A program made the translations under genes and the position numbers. DNA of 64,000 bases from an uncultured Pelagibacteraceae bacterium (GTDB taxonomy: Bacteria > Pseudomonadota > Alphaproteobacteria > Pelagibacterales > Pelagibacteraceae): contig CACCHS010000001.1 of the NCBI GenBank assembly GCA_902545825.1, positions 1-64,000 of the forward strand. The letters run 5' to 3'. Shown here piece after piece: positions 1-11,418 of this stretch; within the stretch, counting starts at the first letter, position 1; every line of letters begins with the position of its first letter. The notes beneath the pieces are model-generated. The model ran no database searches and was not told the origin of the DNA. It saw only the letters and a list, made by a program, of their open reading frames with translations.

Positions 1-702
1 AATCTTTCTAATATCAACGAAAAAGACTTTAAAAAAAAACTTAGTCCTATTTATAATTCAATAAAGACCACATCAGAAAGTAAAATATTAAAAAATAAAG
101 ATCTTATTGGTTTTGTAGGTGCTCCATGGACTTTGCTTGTATATATTATTAATAGATCATCACCAAAAAAAAATTTAAAAGAAAATTTTTTTGCTGACCA
201 ACCTTTAATTGATGAATTATTAAAATTATTAATTAAATATATTAAGATTCATATTTTAAATCAGATAAAAAGTGGCGCAACTATAATTCAAATTTTTGAT
301 AGTTGGGCCGGACTATTAGAGGAGGAGTATTTAGAAAAATATATATATGTTCCTACGAAAGAAATTATTGATTTTATAAGAAAATTAAATGTCCCATCTA
401 TTTGTTTTCCAAGAAATATAAAAAACTACAAAAAATTTGTTACTATAGTCAACCCCGACGTAATAAGTATTGACTATAATGTCAACCCTGAGAAAATATT
501 AGATGAAATTGACATACCTGTGCAAGGAGGCTTAAACCCTAAAAAACTGCTAGCGGACAAAGATATTTTAAAACAAGAAGTGAAAAAATATTTGAAAATT
601 TTTAAAAATCATCCTTATATATTTAATTTAGGACACGGTGTCTTGCCAGAAACAAACCCTAATATGGTAGAATATTTAATAAAGTTTATTAAAGAGAATT
701 AA
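1..702 (+). CDS. hemE: Uroporphyrinogen decarboxylase, 5'-truncated by window start
   Basis: Frame 1 is open from base 1; contains GFVGAPWTLL and a C-terminal NLGHGVLPETNP motif typical of HemE; followed by hemH and hemJ. Confidence 0.95.
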   Translation, partial: NLSNINEKDFKKKLSPIYNSIKTTSESKILKNKDLIGFVGAPWTLLVYIINRSSPKKNLKENFFADQPLIDELLKLLIKYIKIHILNQIKSGATIIQIFDSWAGLLEEEYLEKYIYVPTKEIIDFIRKLNVPSICFPRNIKNYKKFVTIVNPDVISIDYNVNPEKILDEIDIPVQGGLNPKKLLADKDILKQEVKKYLKIFKNHPYIFNLGHGVLPETNPNMVEYLIKFIKEN

Positions 703-715
703 TGTTGTAATTTTT

Positions 716-1717
716 ATGATGGAATCAAGTCACCCAGAAGTAAAGTTTGGAAAAACAGGAGTGCTTTTAATAAACCTGGGCACACCTGACTCAACGACTT
801 GGCTTGATATTAGAAAATATCTGAAAGAATTTTTATCAGATAGAAGAGTTATAGAAGTTAATCCAATAATATGGCAGATTATTCTTAATCTATTTATATT
901 GACTTTTAGACCATCCAAAACAGCTAAGGCTTATAAAGAAATATGGATGAAAGATATTAATATGTCACCTTTAAAATATTACACTGAAATGCAAATGAAG
1001 AAACTTGGTGATAAAATAAATACCGATAGTATCATGGTTGATTATGCTATGAGGTATGGAAATCCAAGCATCAACAGTAAGATAAAAAAATTGCAAGAGA
1101 AAGGGTGTGAAAATTTAGTTATATTACCTTTGTATCCACAATATGCAGCAGCAACAACAGCAACCGTGTGTGATGAAGTCTATAGATCCCTTATGAAAAT
1201 GAGATGGCAACCGAGTCTTCAAATTATACCCCATTATGAGTCTGATCCACTGTATATCGAGGCTTTAGTTAATAGTATTAATAAAAAAATTTCTGAAATT
1301 AACTGGAAACCAGACCTAATAGTTGCATCATACCATGGAATACCAAAAAAATATTTTGATAAAGGAGATCCGTACCAGTGTTATTGTCAAAAAACATCAC
1401 GTTTGATCTCTGAAAAATTTACGAAAATTCCAATAACAACAACTTTCCAATCACGTTTTGGTCCACAGGAATGGTTAAAACCCTATACAGATAAAACATT
1501 TGAAAAGTTACCAGCGGAAGGGAATAAAAATATTTTAGTAATCTGCCCGGGTTTTTCGTCAGATTGTGTTGAAACTTTAGAGGAAATTTTAATTCAAGGT
1601 AAAGAAAGCTTTTTAGAAGCCGGGGGAGAAAACTTTGATCTCATACCATGTTTGAATGATAACGATGACCATATAAATTTATTTAAAGGTCTAGTTTCTA
1701 AATACATAAAAAACTAA
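716..1717 (+). CDS. hemH: Ferrochelatase
   Basis: ORF with GVLLINLGTPDS, LPLYPQYAAATTAT, SYHGIPKKYFDKGDPY motifs. Confidence 0.96.
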   Translation: MMESSHPEVKFGKTGVLLINLGTPDSTTWLDIRKYLKEFLSDRRVIEVNPIIWQIILNLFILTFRPSKTAKAYKEIWMKDINMSPLKYYTEMQMKKLGDKINTDSIMVDYAMRYGNPSINSKIKKLQEKGCENLVILPLYPQYAAATTATVCDEVYRSLMKMRWQPSLQIIPHYESDPLYIEALVNSINKKISEINWKPDLIVASYHGIPKKYFDKGDPYQCYCQKTSRLISEKFTKIPITTTFQSRFGPQEWLKPYTDKTFEKLPAEGNKNILVICPGFSSDCVETLEEILIQGKESFLEAGGENFDLIPCLNDNDDHINLFKGLVSKYIKN

Positions 1718-2151
1718 TGAATATTTATCTAACCTACAAAGCACTGCATCTAATAGCCGTAATTTCATGGATGGCAGGATTGCTTTATTTACCAAGAATT
1801 TTTGTTTATCACACTGAAAATCAAAGTGATAAAAATATTTCTAGCGTTTTCAAAACTATGGAAAGAAAACTTTATTTTTACATTATGACGCCGGCAATGA
1901 TTGTTTCTTGGATATTTGGATTGCTTTTAATTGGTAGCATTGGATTTGAGCAACTATCTACATACTGGCTTAAGGCTAAGCTTGCACTAGTATTGCTGCT
2001 CACAATATATCACTTCTATCTTGGTGGATTTCTTAAAAAGTTTGAGATGGACATAAATACAAAATCTTCTAAGTTTTTCAGGTTTTTTAATGAGGTGCCA
2101 ACAGTATTGCTTATTTTGATTATATTCATTGTAATATTTAAGCCCCTCTAG
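1717..2151 (+). CDS. hemJ: HemJ-type protoporphyrinogen IX oxidase, membrane protein
   Basis: ALHLIAVISWMAGLLYLPRIFVYH motif; position after hemH. Confidence 0.88.
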   Translation: MNIYLTYKALHLIAVISWMAGLLYLPRIFVYHTENQSDKNISSVFKTMERKLYFYIMTPAMIVSWIFGLLLIGSIGFEQLSTYWLKAKLALVLLLTIYHFYLGGFLKKFEMDINTKSSKFFRFFNEVPTVLLILIIFIVIFKPL

Positions 2152-2210
2152 ACTTGAAAAATAATAAAAAGGATATATATTTATTTCATCTTAAACTTTA
2201 ATCCTACATT

Positions 2211-3482
2211 ATGAATATCCAAGAACTTAAAAAAAAATCATCTGAACACCTTATTACGCAGGCTGAGGAGCTTGGTATAGAAAATGCCAGCACACTTAGA
2301 AAACAAGAAATTTTATTCGCTATCTTAAAGAAATTAGCTGAAAAAGGTGAAGAAATTACGGGTGGTGGAGTGTTACAGCTATTACAAGATGGATTTGGAT
2401 TTTTAAGAGCAATGGAGTCAAACTATCTGCCTGGACCAGATGATATTTATATCAGCCCAAGTCAAATTAGAAGATTTGGATTAAGGACAGGTGATACTGT
2501 AGAGGGCCCAGTCAGAGCCCCAAAAGATGGAGAAAGATATTTTGCACTTTTACAAGTAAGTAAAATTAACTTCGAAGATCCCGAGAAAGCAAGACATAAA
2601 ATTGCGTTCGATAACTTAACACCTTTATACCCAAATAAACAATTAGTTATGGAAGTTGAAAATAATAAAACTGAAAAAAAACCAGATCTCACGCCTAGAT
2701 TAATTGATTTAGTAAGTCCAATTGGTAAAGGTCAAAGATCACTTATAATCTCACCACCAAAGGCTGGAAAAACCATGATACTTCAAAGTATTGCTAACTC
2801 AATAACCGCTAATCATCCTGAATGTTATTTAATGGTATTACTTATAGATGAAAGACCAGAAGAGGTGACTGATATGCAGCGAACAGTTAAAGGTGAAGTA
2901 ATTAGCTCAACTTTTGATGAACCCGCACAAAGACACGTTGCAGTAGCTGAGATGGTAATAGAAAAAGCAAAGAGACTCACGGAGCACAAAAAAGATGTGG
3001 TGATATTGCTAGATTCCATAACAAGATTAGGTAGAGCTTATAACGCAGTAGTGCCTAGTTCGGGTAAAGTTTTAACTGGAGGTGTTGACGCAAATGCCCT
3101 TCAAAGACCGAAGAGATTTTTTGGTGCAGCTAGAAATATAGAAGAAGGTGGTTCATTAACAATTATAGCAACGGCATTGATTGATACTGGAAGTAGAATG
3201 GATGAAGTAATTTTTGAGGAATTTAAAGGAACAGGAAATAGCGAAACGATATTAGATAGAAAAATATCTGAGAAGAGAATATTCCCTGCAATTGATATAA
3301 CTAAGTCAGGGACAAGAAGAGAGGAACTTTTATTTGATAAGGCTGATCTTCAAAAAATGAATGTTTTAAGAAGAATAATTGCTCCTATGGGCTCGATGGA
3401 CGCTATTGAATTTATTAATTCAAAGTTAAAAAATACGAAAAATAATGGCGAATTTTTTAATTCAATGAATAAGCCTAGCTAA
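2211..3482 (+). CDS. rho: Transcription termination factor Rho
   Basis: [18 protein letters not shown] Walker [15 protein letters not shown]. Confidence 0.98.
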   Translation: MNIQELKKKSSEHLITQAEELGIENASTLRKQEILFAILKKLAEKGEEITGGGVLQLLQDGFGFLRAMESNYLPGPDDIYISPSQIRRFGLRTGDTVEGPVRAPKDGERYFALLQVSKINFEDPEKARHKIAFDNLTPLYPNKQLVMEVENNKTEKKPDLTPRLIDLVSPIGKGQRSLIISPPKAGKTMILQSIANSITANHPECYLMVLLIDERPEEVTDMQRTVKGEVISSTFDEPAQRHVAVAEMVIEKAKRLTEHKKDVVILLDSITRLGRAYNAVVPSSGKVLTGGVDANALQRPKRFFGAARNIEEGGSLTIIATALIDTGSRMDEVIFEEFKGTGNSETILDRKISEKRIFPAIDITKSGTRREELLFDKADLQKMNVLRRIIAPMGSMDAIEFINSKLKNTKNNGEFFNSMNKPS

Positions 3483-3493
3483 TTTTTAGGGTT

Positions 3494-4333
3494 TTAGAGA
3501 TAATTAAGTTCCATCATTTCCTTTCGAAAATGGTCTTCAATTATTTTTACTAATTTTGGGTCAAGTTTTTCTTTCCACTCACCAACTTTTCCTTTTCTAA
3601 AAAATTTTCCCATACCAACCTCTGTAAATCCTTCCTTATCCTCTAAATTTTGTAATTTATCAAAAGCTGTTTCTTCTACAGCCTTTCTAACTCTATCAGG
3701 GTCAATATCTACTGGGAATATTGATTTCATATACTCTAACATTTTTGTAAAAACCCTTCTTGGATTTTCTACCAAATTTTCATATTTCATTAAATGAATC
3801 TTTCTTCCTTTGTAATTTTTCCATGAAAGATAATTACTGGACCATGAACCCATAAGACTTTTTCGGAACTTTTCTTTCTTATCTATATCAAAATCCTCTA
3901 TTTCGTAACTTTCCATATTAAGCAACATTTTTGTTGACTCTTCATTGTCTATACCAAAATGATTAGCGTTTGATAAAACAACGTCTCTTGGATCTCTTAC
4001 AATATATATTCCACCAATTGTATTGTCAGTATTTGTAAATGCATAATTATTTAAAGTAAAATTACCATTATGGGTCTTTAGAAAATTTAATTTATTATTT
4101 AAGTTTATTATATCCTGAAGCGTGATCCAATTTTTTGCTATATTTCTAAAATCTGTGTGATCCACATTTGCTTCTTTTAATTGATCTGCAGTTGGAAAAT
4201 TAAATACTTCCAAATCAAGATTACCCCTCTTGTTTAATGAAAAAACTTGATTTGAAGGAAGAAAATAAGATCTCCAAAACATTCTTACCCAAGTGTTTCC
4301 ACTTTTAGGATATGAGGCCAACCAAAAAATCAT
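3494..4333 (-). CDS. Sulfotransferase domain protein
   Basis: WLASYPKSGNTWVRMF (5'-PSB loop) and YIVRDPRDVVLSNANHFG (3'-PB motif). Confidence 0.88.
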   Translation of the reverse strand: MIFWLASYPKSGNTWVRMFWRSYFLPSNQVFSLNKRGNLDLEVFNFPTADQLKEANVDHTDFRNIAKNWITLQDIINLNNKLNFLKTHNGNFTLNNYAFTNTDNTIGGIYIVRDPRDVVLSNANHFGIDNEESTKMLLNMESYEIEDFDIDKKEKFRKSLMGSWSSNYLSWKNYKGRKIHLMKYENLVENPRRVFTKMLEYMKSIFPVDIDPDRVRKAVEETAFDKLQNLEDKEGFTEVGMGKFFRKGKVGEWKEKLDPKLVKIIEDHFRKEMMELNYL

Positions 4334-4381
4334 GCTTTATTTATGGATATCTATTAGAAATTTTCAAGTTATAATATTTTC

Positions 4382-5713
4382 ATGACAATTTATGCTTTAT
4401 CATCTGGTATAGGAACATCGGGTATTGCTGTGGTAAGGATTTCTGGACCAGATGCCAAACTTGTTATTGAAAAACTAACAAGCGGCCGTTTTCCGCTCCC
4501 CAGAATGGCAACTCTTAAAAAAGTAAACAATATCAACAAAACTAGCATGATAGATGAAGGGATAGTTATATGGTACCCAGCCCCAAGTAGCTACACGGGA
4601 GAAGATATGGCTGAAATCCAAGTTCATGGTAGTAGGGCTGTCGTAAATTCTCTTCTAAAATCTATTTCTCAGATAAAAAATTGTAGACTAGCAGAACCTG
4701 GTGAGTTTACAAAAATTGCTTTAAGGAATGGAAAAATAAATTTGTTAAAAGCAGAAAGCATAGGGGATTTAATATCAGCTGAAACAGATATACAAATGCA
4801 GCAAGCATTAAAAATTATTGCTGGCAATAATTTAAAAAAATTTGAGCAATGGAGAAGTGTTCTTTTAGAAATATTATCAAATGTTGAGGCAAAAATTGAT
4901 TTTCCAGAGGAAGACTTGCCTGATGATATATTAAAAAATATTAGAAACAAATCAAAGAATATTATATTTGAAATCGAAAAAAACTTAAACGATAAAAAGG
5001 TTGGTGAGATAATAAGAGAGGGTTTTAGAATAGCAATTATAGGACCACCCAATGTTGGAAAATCTTCACTATTAAATTATCTTTCAAATAGAGATGTTGC
5101 AATAGTATCCTCAACCGCAGGAACTACAAGAGATGTTATTGAAACCCATTTAAATATTGAGGGATTTCCAGTTATAATTTCCGATACGGCTGGAATTAGA
5201 GACGCTAGGAATGAAATAGAGAAGAAAGGAATAAAACTTTCATTAAAAAAAGCGGACGAGTCTGATCTCAATATTATAATGATTGAGCCTAAAAGTAAGG
5301 AAAATCAACGTTTTTTGGATAGTTATATGACCGATAAGGCCTTGTTAGTAGTAAATAAGGTAGATAATAAATCTGAGAAAATATCATCTAAGCTTAAAAA
5401 GTTAAATCCAATTTTACTATCAATAAAAAAACAAAAAAATATTAATAAGTTAATTAGTTTAATAAAACAAAGAATAAAAAATCGATTTAAGGGTTCTGAA
5501 AATATTTTAATTACGAGGGAAAGACATAGAAAAAACTTAGAGGAATGTTTAATCAATTTAAAAAAATTTAGTGCTAAGAGGAAAGTCGGAGATTTTGATA
5601 AAGCAGCCGAGGATTTGAGGCTTGCAACAAGAAGCTTGGGTAAAATCACTGGAAAGGTAGACGTTGAGGACATATTAGATAGTATTTTCAACGATTTTTG
5701 CATAGGTAAATGA
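4382..5713 (+). CDS. mnmE: tRNA uridine-5-carboxymethylaminomethyl modification GTPase MnmE
   Basis: GPPNVGKSSLLN, DTAGIRDARNEIEKKGI, C-terminal FNDFCIGK. Confidence 0.97.
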   Translation: MTIYALSSGIGTSGIAVVRISGPDAKLVIEKLTSGRFPLPRMATLKKVNNINKTSMIDEGIVIWYPAPSSYTGEDMAEIQVHGSRAVVNSLLKSISQIKNCRLAEPGEFTKIALRNGKINLLKAESIGDLISAETDIQMQQALKIIAGNNLKKFEQWRSVLLEILSNVEAKIDFPEEDLPDDILKNIRNKSKNIIFEIEKNLNDKKVGEIIREGFRIAIIGPPNVGKSSLLNYLSNRDVAIVSSTAGTTRDVIETHLNIEGFPVIISDTAGIRDARNEIEKKGIKLSLKKADESDLNIIMIEPKSKENQRFLDSYMTDKALLVVNKVDNKSEKISSKLKKLNPILLSIKKQKNINKLISLIKQRIKNRFKGSENILITRERHRKNLEECLINLKKFSAKRKVGDFDKAAEDLRLATRSLGKITGKVDVEDILDSIFNDFCIGK

Positions 5714-5778
5714 GTCTAAATTTACTAATATTATAAGCCAGTTCTTGTAAATATTTAATTCATATATAGATTTATACT

Positions 5779-7650
5779 ATGAAAAAAGATTTATCATTTG
5801 ATGTTGTAGTCATTGGTGGAGGACACGCTGGTTGTGAGGCTGCCACTGCATCTGCTAGACTAGGAGTTAACACGGCATTATTTACTCACAACATTGACAC
5901 TATAGGCGAAATGTCTTGTAATCCTGCTATTGGAGGTCTTGGCAAAGGTCATTTAGTAAGAGAGATAGACGCTTTAGATGGTGTTATGGGCGAGGTAGCT
6001 GATAAATCAGGTATACAGTTTAGGTTATTAAATAGGAGTAGAGGACCTGCGGTACGTGGGCCAAGAACGCAGTCCGATAGATCACTTTATAAAAAATATA
6101 TGAAAAAAAAACTTGTAAACTACTGTAATTTAAGCATTTTTTCCGATCCCGTAATTAGTTTTATATTTCGCAAAAATGAAATAAATGGACTTTACACAAA
6201 ATCTGGCAGAAAAGTTTTATCTGGCAAGTTAATACTAACTACAGGAACATTTTTAAATGGTTTGATACATATCGGTAATGAAAAAATTCCTGCAGGACGA
6301 TTTAATGAAAAGCCATCTACTGGCTTAAGCGAACAATTAAAAAAATATAATTTTACGATTGGTAGACTTAAGACAGGAACCCCTCCTCGGTTAGACAGTG
6401 CTACAATTAACTATCAAAACCTCGATGAGCAACATGCCGACAGTGAACCTTATTTTTTCTCTTTCCTGACTAAGAAAAATATTAATAAGCAAGTTTCGTG
6501 TCGTATGACTTACACAAATAAAAAAGTTCATAATATAATTTCTAAGAATATAAAATTAAGTGCTATGTATTCAGGAAGCATCCAAGGTGTTGGTCCAAGA
6601 TATTGTCCATCAATTGAGGATAAGGTTGTTAAATTCAGTGAAAAGGAAAGGCATCAAATATTTTTAGAGCCAGAAGGTTTAAATGACAATACTATCTACC
6701 CAAATGGGATATCAACATCACTACCTGAGAATATTCAACAAGAAATACTCAATAATATCAATGGTTTAGAAAATGTTAAAATACTCCGTCCTGGGTATGC
6801 AATAGAGTATGATTTTGTTGATCCTAGGGAGCTTTTTTTAACACTAGAGACAAAAAAAATTAAAAACCTTTATTTGGCGGGGCAAATAAATGGTACTACT
6901 GGCTACGAAGAGGCGGCAGCTCAAGGTTTAATTGCTGGAGTCAATGCCGCTTTAGCTTTCAAAAGAATGGAGCCATTTATATTAGACAGATCAGATGCTT
7001 ATGTAGGAGTAATGATAGATGATTTAGTAACAAAGGGAGTTGCTGAGCCTTATAGAATGTTTACCTCAAGGGCAGAATACAGATTAACTCTTAGAGCTGA
7101 TAATGCAGATATTCGATTGACTGAAAAAGGCATTAAGATTGGTTTGATTTCTGATGAAAGAAAACTTCATTTTAAAACAAAATTGATTAATTTTTCTAAA
7201 ATTTACAAACAAATGACTAAATTAAAAATTTCACCATCAAAAATAGAAAAATTTGGTATAAATATCGCAAAAGATGGAATTTATAGATCAGGAAATGAGG
7301 TTTTGAGGCAAAAAGACGTAAAAATGGATAAAATTAGGGAAATTTGGCCTGAAATACCATTTTTTACAAAGGAAATTGATGAGGCTTTGGAGATAAAAGC
7401 TCACTATAAAGGTTATTTGACCAAGCAAGCCGCCGACATATTCGCCTTTAAAAGAGATGAGAATCTAAAAATCCCAAAAAATATAGATTATGAGGCATTA
7501 TCAGGTTTGTCAAATGAGGTTAAATCAAAATTTAAGAAAATTAGGCCCCAAACTATGGGTCAGGCACTCAGAATAGACGGAATTACCCCTGCAGCAGTAT
7601 ATATTTTGTTGTCACATGTCAAAAGAAAGTCTATTAAGCATATAGCTTGA
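5779..7650 (+). CDS. mnmG: tRNA uridine-5-carboxymethylaminomethyl modification enzyme MnmG
   Basis: [42 protein letters not shown]. Confidence 0.98.
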   Translation: MKKDLSFDVVVIGGGHAGCEAATASARLGVNTALFTHNIDTIGEMSCNPAIGGLGKGHLVREIDALDGVMGEVADKSGIQFRLLNRSRGPAVRGPRTQSDRSLYKKYMKKKLVNYCNLSIFSDPVISFIFRKNEINGLYTKSGRKVLSGKLILTTGTFLNGLIHIGNEKIPAGRFNEKPSTGLSEQLKKYNFTIGRLKTGTPPRLDSATINYQNLDEQHADSEPYFFSFLTKKNINKQVSCRMTYTNKKVHNIISKNIKLSAMYSGSIQGVGPRYCPSIEDKVVKFSEKERHQIFLEPEGLNDNTIYPNGISTSLPENIQQEILNNINGLENVKILRPGYAIEYDFVDPRELFLTLETKKIKNLYLAGQINGTTGYEEAAAQGLIAGVNAALAFKRMEPFILDRSDAYVGVMIDDLVTKGVAEPYRMFTSRAEYRLTLRADNADIRLTEKGIKIGLISDERKLHFKTKLINFSKIYKQMTKLKISPSKIEKFGINIAKDGIYRSGNEVLRQKDVKMDKIREIWPEIPFFTKEIDEALEIKAHYKGYLTKQAADIFAFKRDENLKIPKNIDYEALSGLSNEVKSKFKKIRPQTMGQALRIDGITPAAVYILLSHVKRKSIKHIA

Positions 7651-8282
7651 TAGATTCGAAGATATTACAATATTCTGTACTTGAACCACTAAATGTTTCA
7701 CGTGAAACATTTGAGGATTTTGAGGAATATAGATCTCTTATCCTATCAAGAAATAAAAAAATTAATCTAATTGGAAAAGATACTGAGAAAATTGTTAGGG
7801 ATAGACATATAATAGATAGTGCACAAATCATTGATTTTATTGATAAAAACGAGAAAATATGCACTGATATTGGTTCAGGTTCAGGCCTTCCCGGCATAGT
7901 TTTAGCAATTATTATGAAACATAAAAAAATTTCAATGAAATTTAATCTTTATGAAAAAAGCTTTCGTAAAACAGAATTTTTGAGGGAGGTTATAATGAAA
8001 TTTAATCTAAATGCTGAGGTATTTCAAAAAAATATTTTTGAGGAAAAAAATTTAGTTACGGACACGTTAGTATCAAGGGCCTTTAAGCCACTACCCACCA
8101 TACTTGATTTAGTCAATAATAATTTTAAAAAATTAAATAGCATAATTTTATTCTTAGGCAAAAGCGGGAAAGAGCATTTGCCAAATTGTATGAAGAGATG
8201 GAACTTTGAGTATAAGGAAAAAAAAAGTTTAACAAATCCTGGGTCAAAAATTATTAAAATTTATAATTTAAAAAAAAAATGA
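7647..8282 (+). CDS. rsmG: 16S rRNA (guanine527-N7)-methyltransferase RsmG; TTG start
   Basis: [37 protein letters not shown]; between mnmG and parA. Confidence 0.95.
   Translation: MIDSKILQYSVLEPLNVSRETFEDFEEYRSLILSRNKKINLIGKDTEKIVRDRHIIDSAQIIDFIDKNEKICTDIGSGSGLPGIVLAIIMKHKKISMKFNLYEKSFRKTEFLREVIMKFNLNAEVFQKNIFEEKNLVTDTLVSRAFKPLPTILDLVNNNFKKLNSIILFLGKSGKEHLPNCMKRWNFEYKEKKSLTNPGSKIIKIYNLKKK
7691..7712. promoter_or_regulatory. parS: parS centromere site, perfect 22-bp palindrome AAATGTTTCACGTGAAACATTT, within rsmG
   Basis: Contains the canonical 16-mer TGTTTCACGTGAAACA at 7694-7709; parA/parB directly downstream. Confidence 0.95.
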
Positions 8283-9079
8283 AATCTAAAATAATATCAA
8301 TTATCAATCAAAAGGGAGGGGTTGGCAAAACAACAACAGTAATAAATTTAGCTGCTGGACTATCATTACAAAATAAAAAAGTACTTGTTGTCGATCTTGA
8401 TCCACAAGGTAATGCCACAACAGGGTTAGGCTTGTCTAATCTAGAAAATTCTGACAGCAGTATTTACAGCGTTTTAAATGGTGAAAAAAAAATTTCCGAT
8501 GTCATCAAAAAAACTAATTTTGATAATCTTGAAATTGTTACGTCAAATGTTGATCTTTCTGGATTAGAGGTAGAAACAGCGGGCGATAACAGGAGAGCCT
8601 TCATTTTAAAAGATCAATTAACCGCGTATTTAAACGATTCTAGGGCAGAGTACACCCACATTCTGATTGACTGCCCACCATCACTGAGTTTGCTTACAAT
8701 TATGGCACTCGTTGCTTCTAATTCACTAATCGTTCCATTACAGACTGAGTTTTTTGCTTTAGAGGGTGTAACCCAGCTCATTAAAACTATAGAAAGAATA
8801 AAGTCCAATTTAAATCCCGAGCTTGTAATTCGTGGAATCCTGTTAACTATGTACGATAAGAGAAATAAGCTTTCTTCACAGGTAGAAAAAGAGGCAAGAG
8901 ACTATTTTAAAGAGCAAGTATACGAAACCATTGTGCCAAGAAATGTAAGATTGTCTGAAGCTCCATCGCACGGTATTCCAGTTTTAATATACGATAAAAC
9001 ATGTCCTGGTAGTAAATCGTATTTTAGTTTTACTGAGGAGTTTTTAAATCAAGAAAACAAATTTGAGAGTGCAGCTTAA
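8279..9079 (+). CDS. parA: Chromosome partitioning ATPase ParA (Soj)
   Basis: INQKGGVGKTTTVINLA deviant Walker A, DLDPQGNATTGLG. Confidence 0.97.
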   Translation: MKSKIISIINQKGGVGKTTTVINLAAGLSLQNKKVLVVDLDPQGNATTGLGLSNLENSDSSIYSVLNGEKKISDVIKKTNFDNLEIVTSNVDLSGLEVETAGDNRRAFILKDQLTAYLNDSRAEYTHILIDCPPSLSLLTIMALVASNSLIVPLQTEFFALEGVTQLIKTIERIKSNLNPELVIRGILLTMYDKRNKLSSQVEKEARDYFKEQVYETIVPRNVRLSEAPSHGIPVLIYDKTCPGSKSYFSFTEEFLNQENKFESAA

Positions 9080-9927
9080 TGAATCCATTTAAATCAAAAA
9101 AAGGATTAGGCAGAGGTTTATCATCTTTAATAGGTGATATAAAAAGCACTTCCACAAATAATAAACTGCTTATCAGCGACGTTGTTCGTAGTAAATTACA
9201 ACCAAGAAAAAATTTTGATAAGCAATACTTAGAAGATCTTACAAACTCTATAAAAGAGCGAGGCGTCGTACAGCCAATAATAGTAAGAAAATCAAAAGAT
9301 ATTAGCGGTAAATATGAAATTATAGCTGGTGAAAGGAGATGGTTAGCATCACAGAATGCAGGTCTAAATGAAATTCCCTCTATAATCATCGAAGCTGACG
9401 ACCTTAAATCTTTAGAATTCGCTATAGTTGAGAATGTACAACGTCATGACCTTAACCCTATTGAGGAAGCAAATGGGTATAAAAAATTAATGAAAGATTT
9501 TGGTTATGACCAGGACAAAGTTGCTAAGTTCATAGGTAAAAGTCGAGCCCACATAGCTAACTGTCTGAGACTTCTGACATTGCCAGATAATGTTATTCAA
9601 TTAGTAGAGACAAATAAACTTTCTCAAGGTCACGCAAAGATATTAGTTGGTTTGGAAAATTGTTTTGTTATTGCAAAAAAAATAATAGATAAAAAATTAT
9701 CGGTTCGTCAGTCTGAAAATCTTGTAAGACTTTTTAAAAACAATCCTAAGAGGAAAATCTCTTCAAAGTCTGCAAATATAAAAGATTTAGAGAATATATT
9801 AAAAGATAAGTTAGGTATTAGAGTTTTGATTAATAATAAAAAAAATAATCGTGGATCAATAAGTTTCGAGTATAAAGATTTAGATCAACTAAACAGGTTA
9901 ATTGAGATAATAAAGTCTAATTATTAG
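9079..9927 (+). CDS. parB: Chromosome partitioning protein ParB
   Basis: GLGRGLSSLIGD, LQPRKNFD, IIAGERRWLAS, ENVQRHDLNPIEEA. Confidence 0.97.
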   Translation: MNPFKSKKGLGRGLSSLIGDIKSTSTNNKLLISDVVRSKLQPRKNFDKQYLEDLTNSIKERGVVQPIIVRKSKDISGKYEIIAGERRWLASQNAGLNEIPSIIIEADDLKSLEFAIVENVQRHDLNPIEEANGYKKLMKDFGYDQDKVAKFIGKSRAHIANCLRLLTLPDNVIQLVETNKLSQGHAKILVGLENCFVIAKKIIDKKLSVRQSENLVRLFKNNPKRKISSKSANIKDLENILKDKLGIRVLINNKKNNRGSISFEYKDLDQLNRLIEIIKSNY

Positions 9928-10906
9928 TTTTTGTTAGAGAAATAATGAAGTCGTAAAGAATGTTCACAGCATTCAAATTGTGCTTTTTAATTAAAAGTTC
10001 GATTTCTCCAATTTTATATATGAGTTTTCTGACCTTATATAAATCCCACGCCTTCATTTGCGATTTTACTAATTCTTTATCTTTCCAAAAAATAGGCGGC
10101 TTATAATCTGAGATAACATTATCTATATTTGGGTTTTTTTTTTGATTTTCTTTCAAAATCACAAGTCGTTTTATTTTAAATAACATTATCCTAATTATTG
10201 CAATGCAGTCTTCGTAAGTATAATTATTTTCATTAAGGATCTTAGTAGTTTGTTTTAAATTTCTATTTAAACATTGATCACTTAATTCAGAATAACTATA
10301 ATTGTCTGCAAGATTGGTTAATTTAATTATATCATCAACTGCAACTTTATTTTTTATATTGATTAAACTTTCTACTTTTGCAAGTTCATTGTAAAGATTT
10401 TTTCTATCTCCTCTACATCTTTCGGCTATTATATTTATATTTTCTTGAGAAATAGAAACTTTAACTTTTTTAAAAAAATTATTAGCTAGAGTTGCAAGTG
10501 TCGAATTATCGTCAGCATAAAAAGGTATACAAACTAAATCTTTAGATTTCTCAAACTTGCTTCTCATTTTTGATTTTTTATCCAAAACGCCAGCCTTAAT
10601 AATAATTTTTATATCATCGTAATTTTTATCTAATAGATTTTCAATTAACGAAAAAAACTTATCTGTGGCCCTATTAATAATTAATGTCTTTCTGCTTTCA
10701 AACAACGATACATTGCTTAATTCTGAGAACATTATATTTGGATTATTAATTATTTCTTCAGAGTCGTATGTAAGAATGCTTTCTTGAAAGTCTTTTATAA
10801 TTATGTCTGTTATCTGTTTTTTTAAACCCTCATTTTCACCATATAGCAAAAAAAAACTATTCTTATTTGGATACAGACTCTTTACTTGAAAGGCTTTAAT
10901 AATCAT
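9917..10906 (-). CDS. holA: DNA polymerase III subunit delta
   Basis: FFLLYGENEGLKK N-terminus, length and domain pattern; holA-lptE-leuS context. Confidence 0.85.
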   Translation of the reverse strand: MIIKAFQVKSLYPNKNSFFLLYGENEGLKKQITDIIIKDFQESILTYDSEEIINNPNIMFSELSNVSLFESRKTLIINRATDKFFSLIENLLDKNYDDIKIIIKAGVLDKKSKMRSKFEKSKDLVCIPFYADDNSTLATLANNFFKKVKVSISQENINIIAERCRGDRKNLYNELAKVESLINIKNKVAVDDIIKLTNLADNYSYSELSDQCLNRNLKQTTKILNENNYTYEDCIAIIRIMLFKIKRLVILKENQKKNPNIDNVISDYKPPIFWKDKELVKSQMKAWDLYKVRKLIYKIGEIELLIKKHNLNAVNILYDFIISLTKTNN

Positions 10907-11418
10907 TATTTCTTAATAATATAGCCAATATTCCCCTGCAAAGAAGCATTAGATTTATTTGTAGAAATGCTTTGCAAATAAAGTAATAGGTTATCAATTA
11001 TTTTTTCTGTTAAATTTACTCTTAAAGAGTCTTCATATCTTTTTAAATTAAATTTGTTTTCGCTATTGTTATAATTAATTCCTTCAGAAAAAACTTTACT
11101 TCTCTTTTTGCCAAGCTCACTAATTAAATCAACCTTAACATAAACAACTAAATTAAAAATACTCGGGTTCCCTTGTTTATCCTTGGAAGATATTGTTTTT
11201 TCAAATTTTGAATCTATTATTAAACTAAAATTATCAGATGTATTCTTGCTACTTCGTAGGCCCAATCTATTTTTGATTTGCCTTCCTATATTTTGATCAT
11301 TTAAAATTTTAATTTCAGTCACACTAAAATCTAAATTTTTATTTGAATAAATAGTTTGGTATCCACACTGTGTTAAAAATATTAGTATTGTAAAAAAAAA
11401 TATTTTGTTTTTTATCAT
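10906..11418 (-). CDS. lptE: LPS-assembly lipoprotein LptE-like
   Basis: Lipoprotein signal [14 protein letters not shown]; position between leuS and holA. Confidence 0.7.
   Translation of the reverse strand: MIKNKIFFFTILIFLTQCGYQTIYSNKNLDFSVTEIKILNDQNIGRQIKNRLGLRSSKNTSDNFSLIIDSKFEKTISSKDKQGNPSIFNLVVYVKVDLISELGKKRSKVFSEGINYNNSENKFNLKRYEDSLRVNLTEKIIDNLLLYLQSISTNKSNASLQGNIGYIIKK

Noticed and set aside
2152-2210. Possible leader/attenuator before rho
   Set aside because: 59-bp AT-rich gap with no clear hairpin
5323-5703. 126-aa minus ORF (and 4669..5052, 5077..5271)
   Set aside because: Antisense to mnmE; Phe/Ser/Leu-rich composition expected from the complement of Lys-rich coding sequence
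9030-9389. 119-aa ORF on minus strand
   Set aside because: Fully antisense to parA/parB, which have strong motifs; no recognisable domain, typical AT-rich shadow ORF
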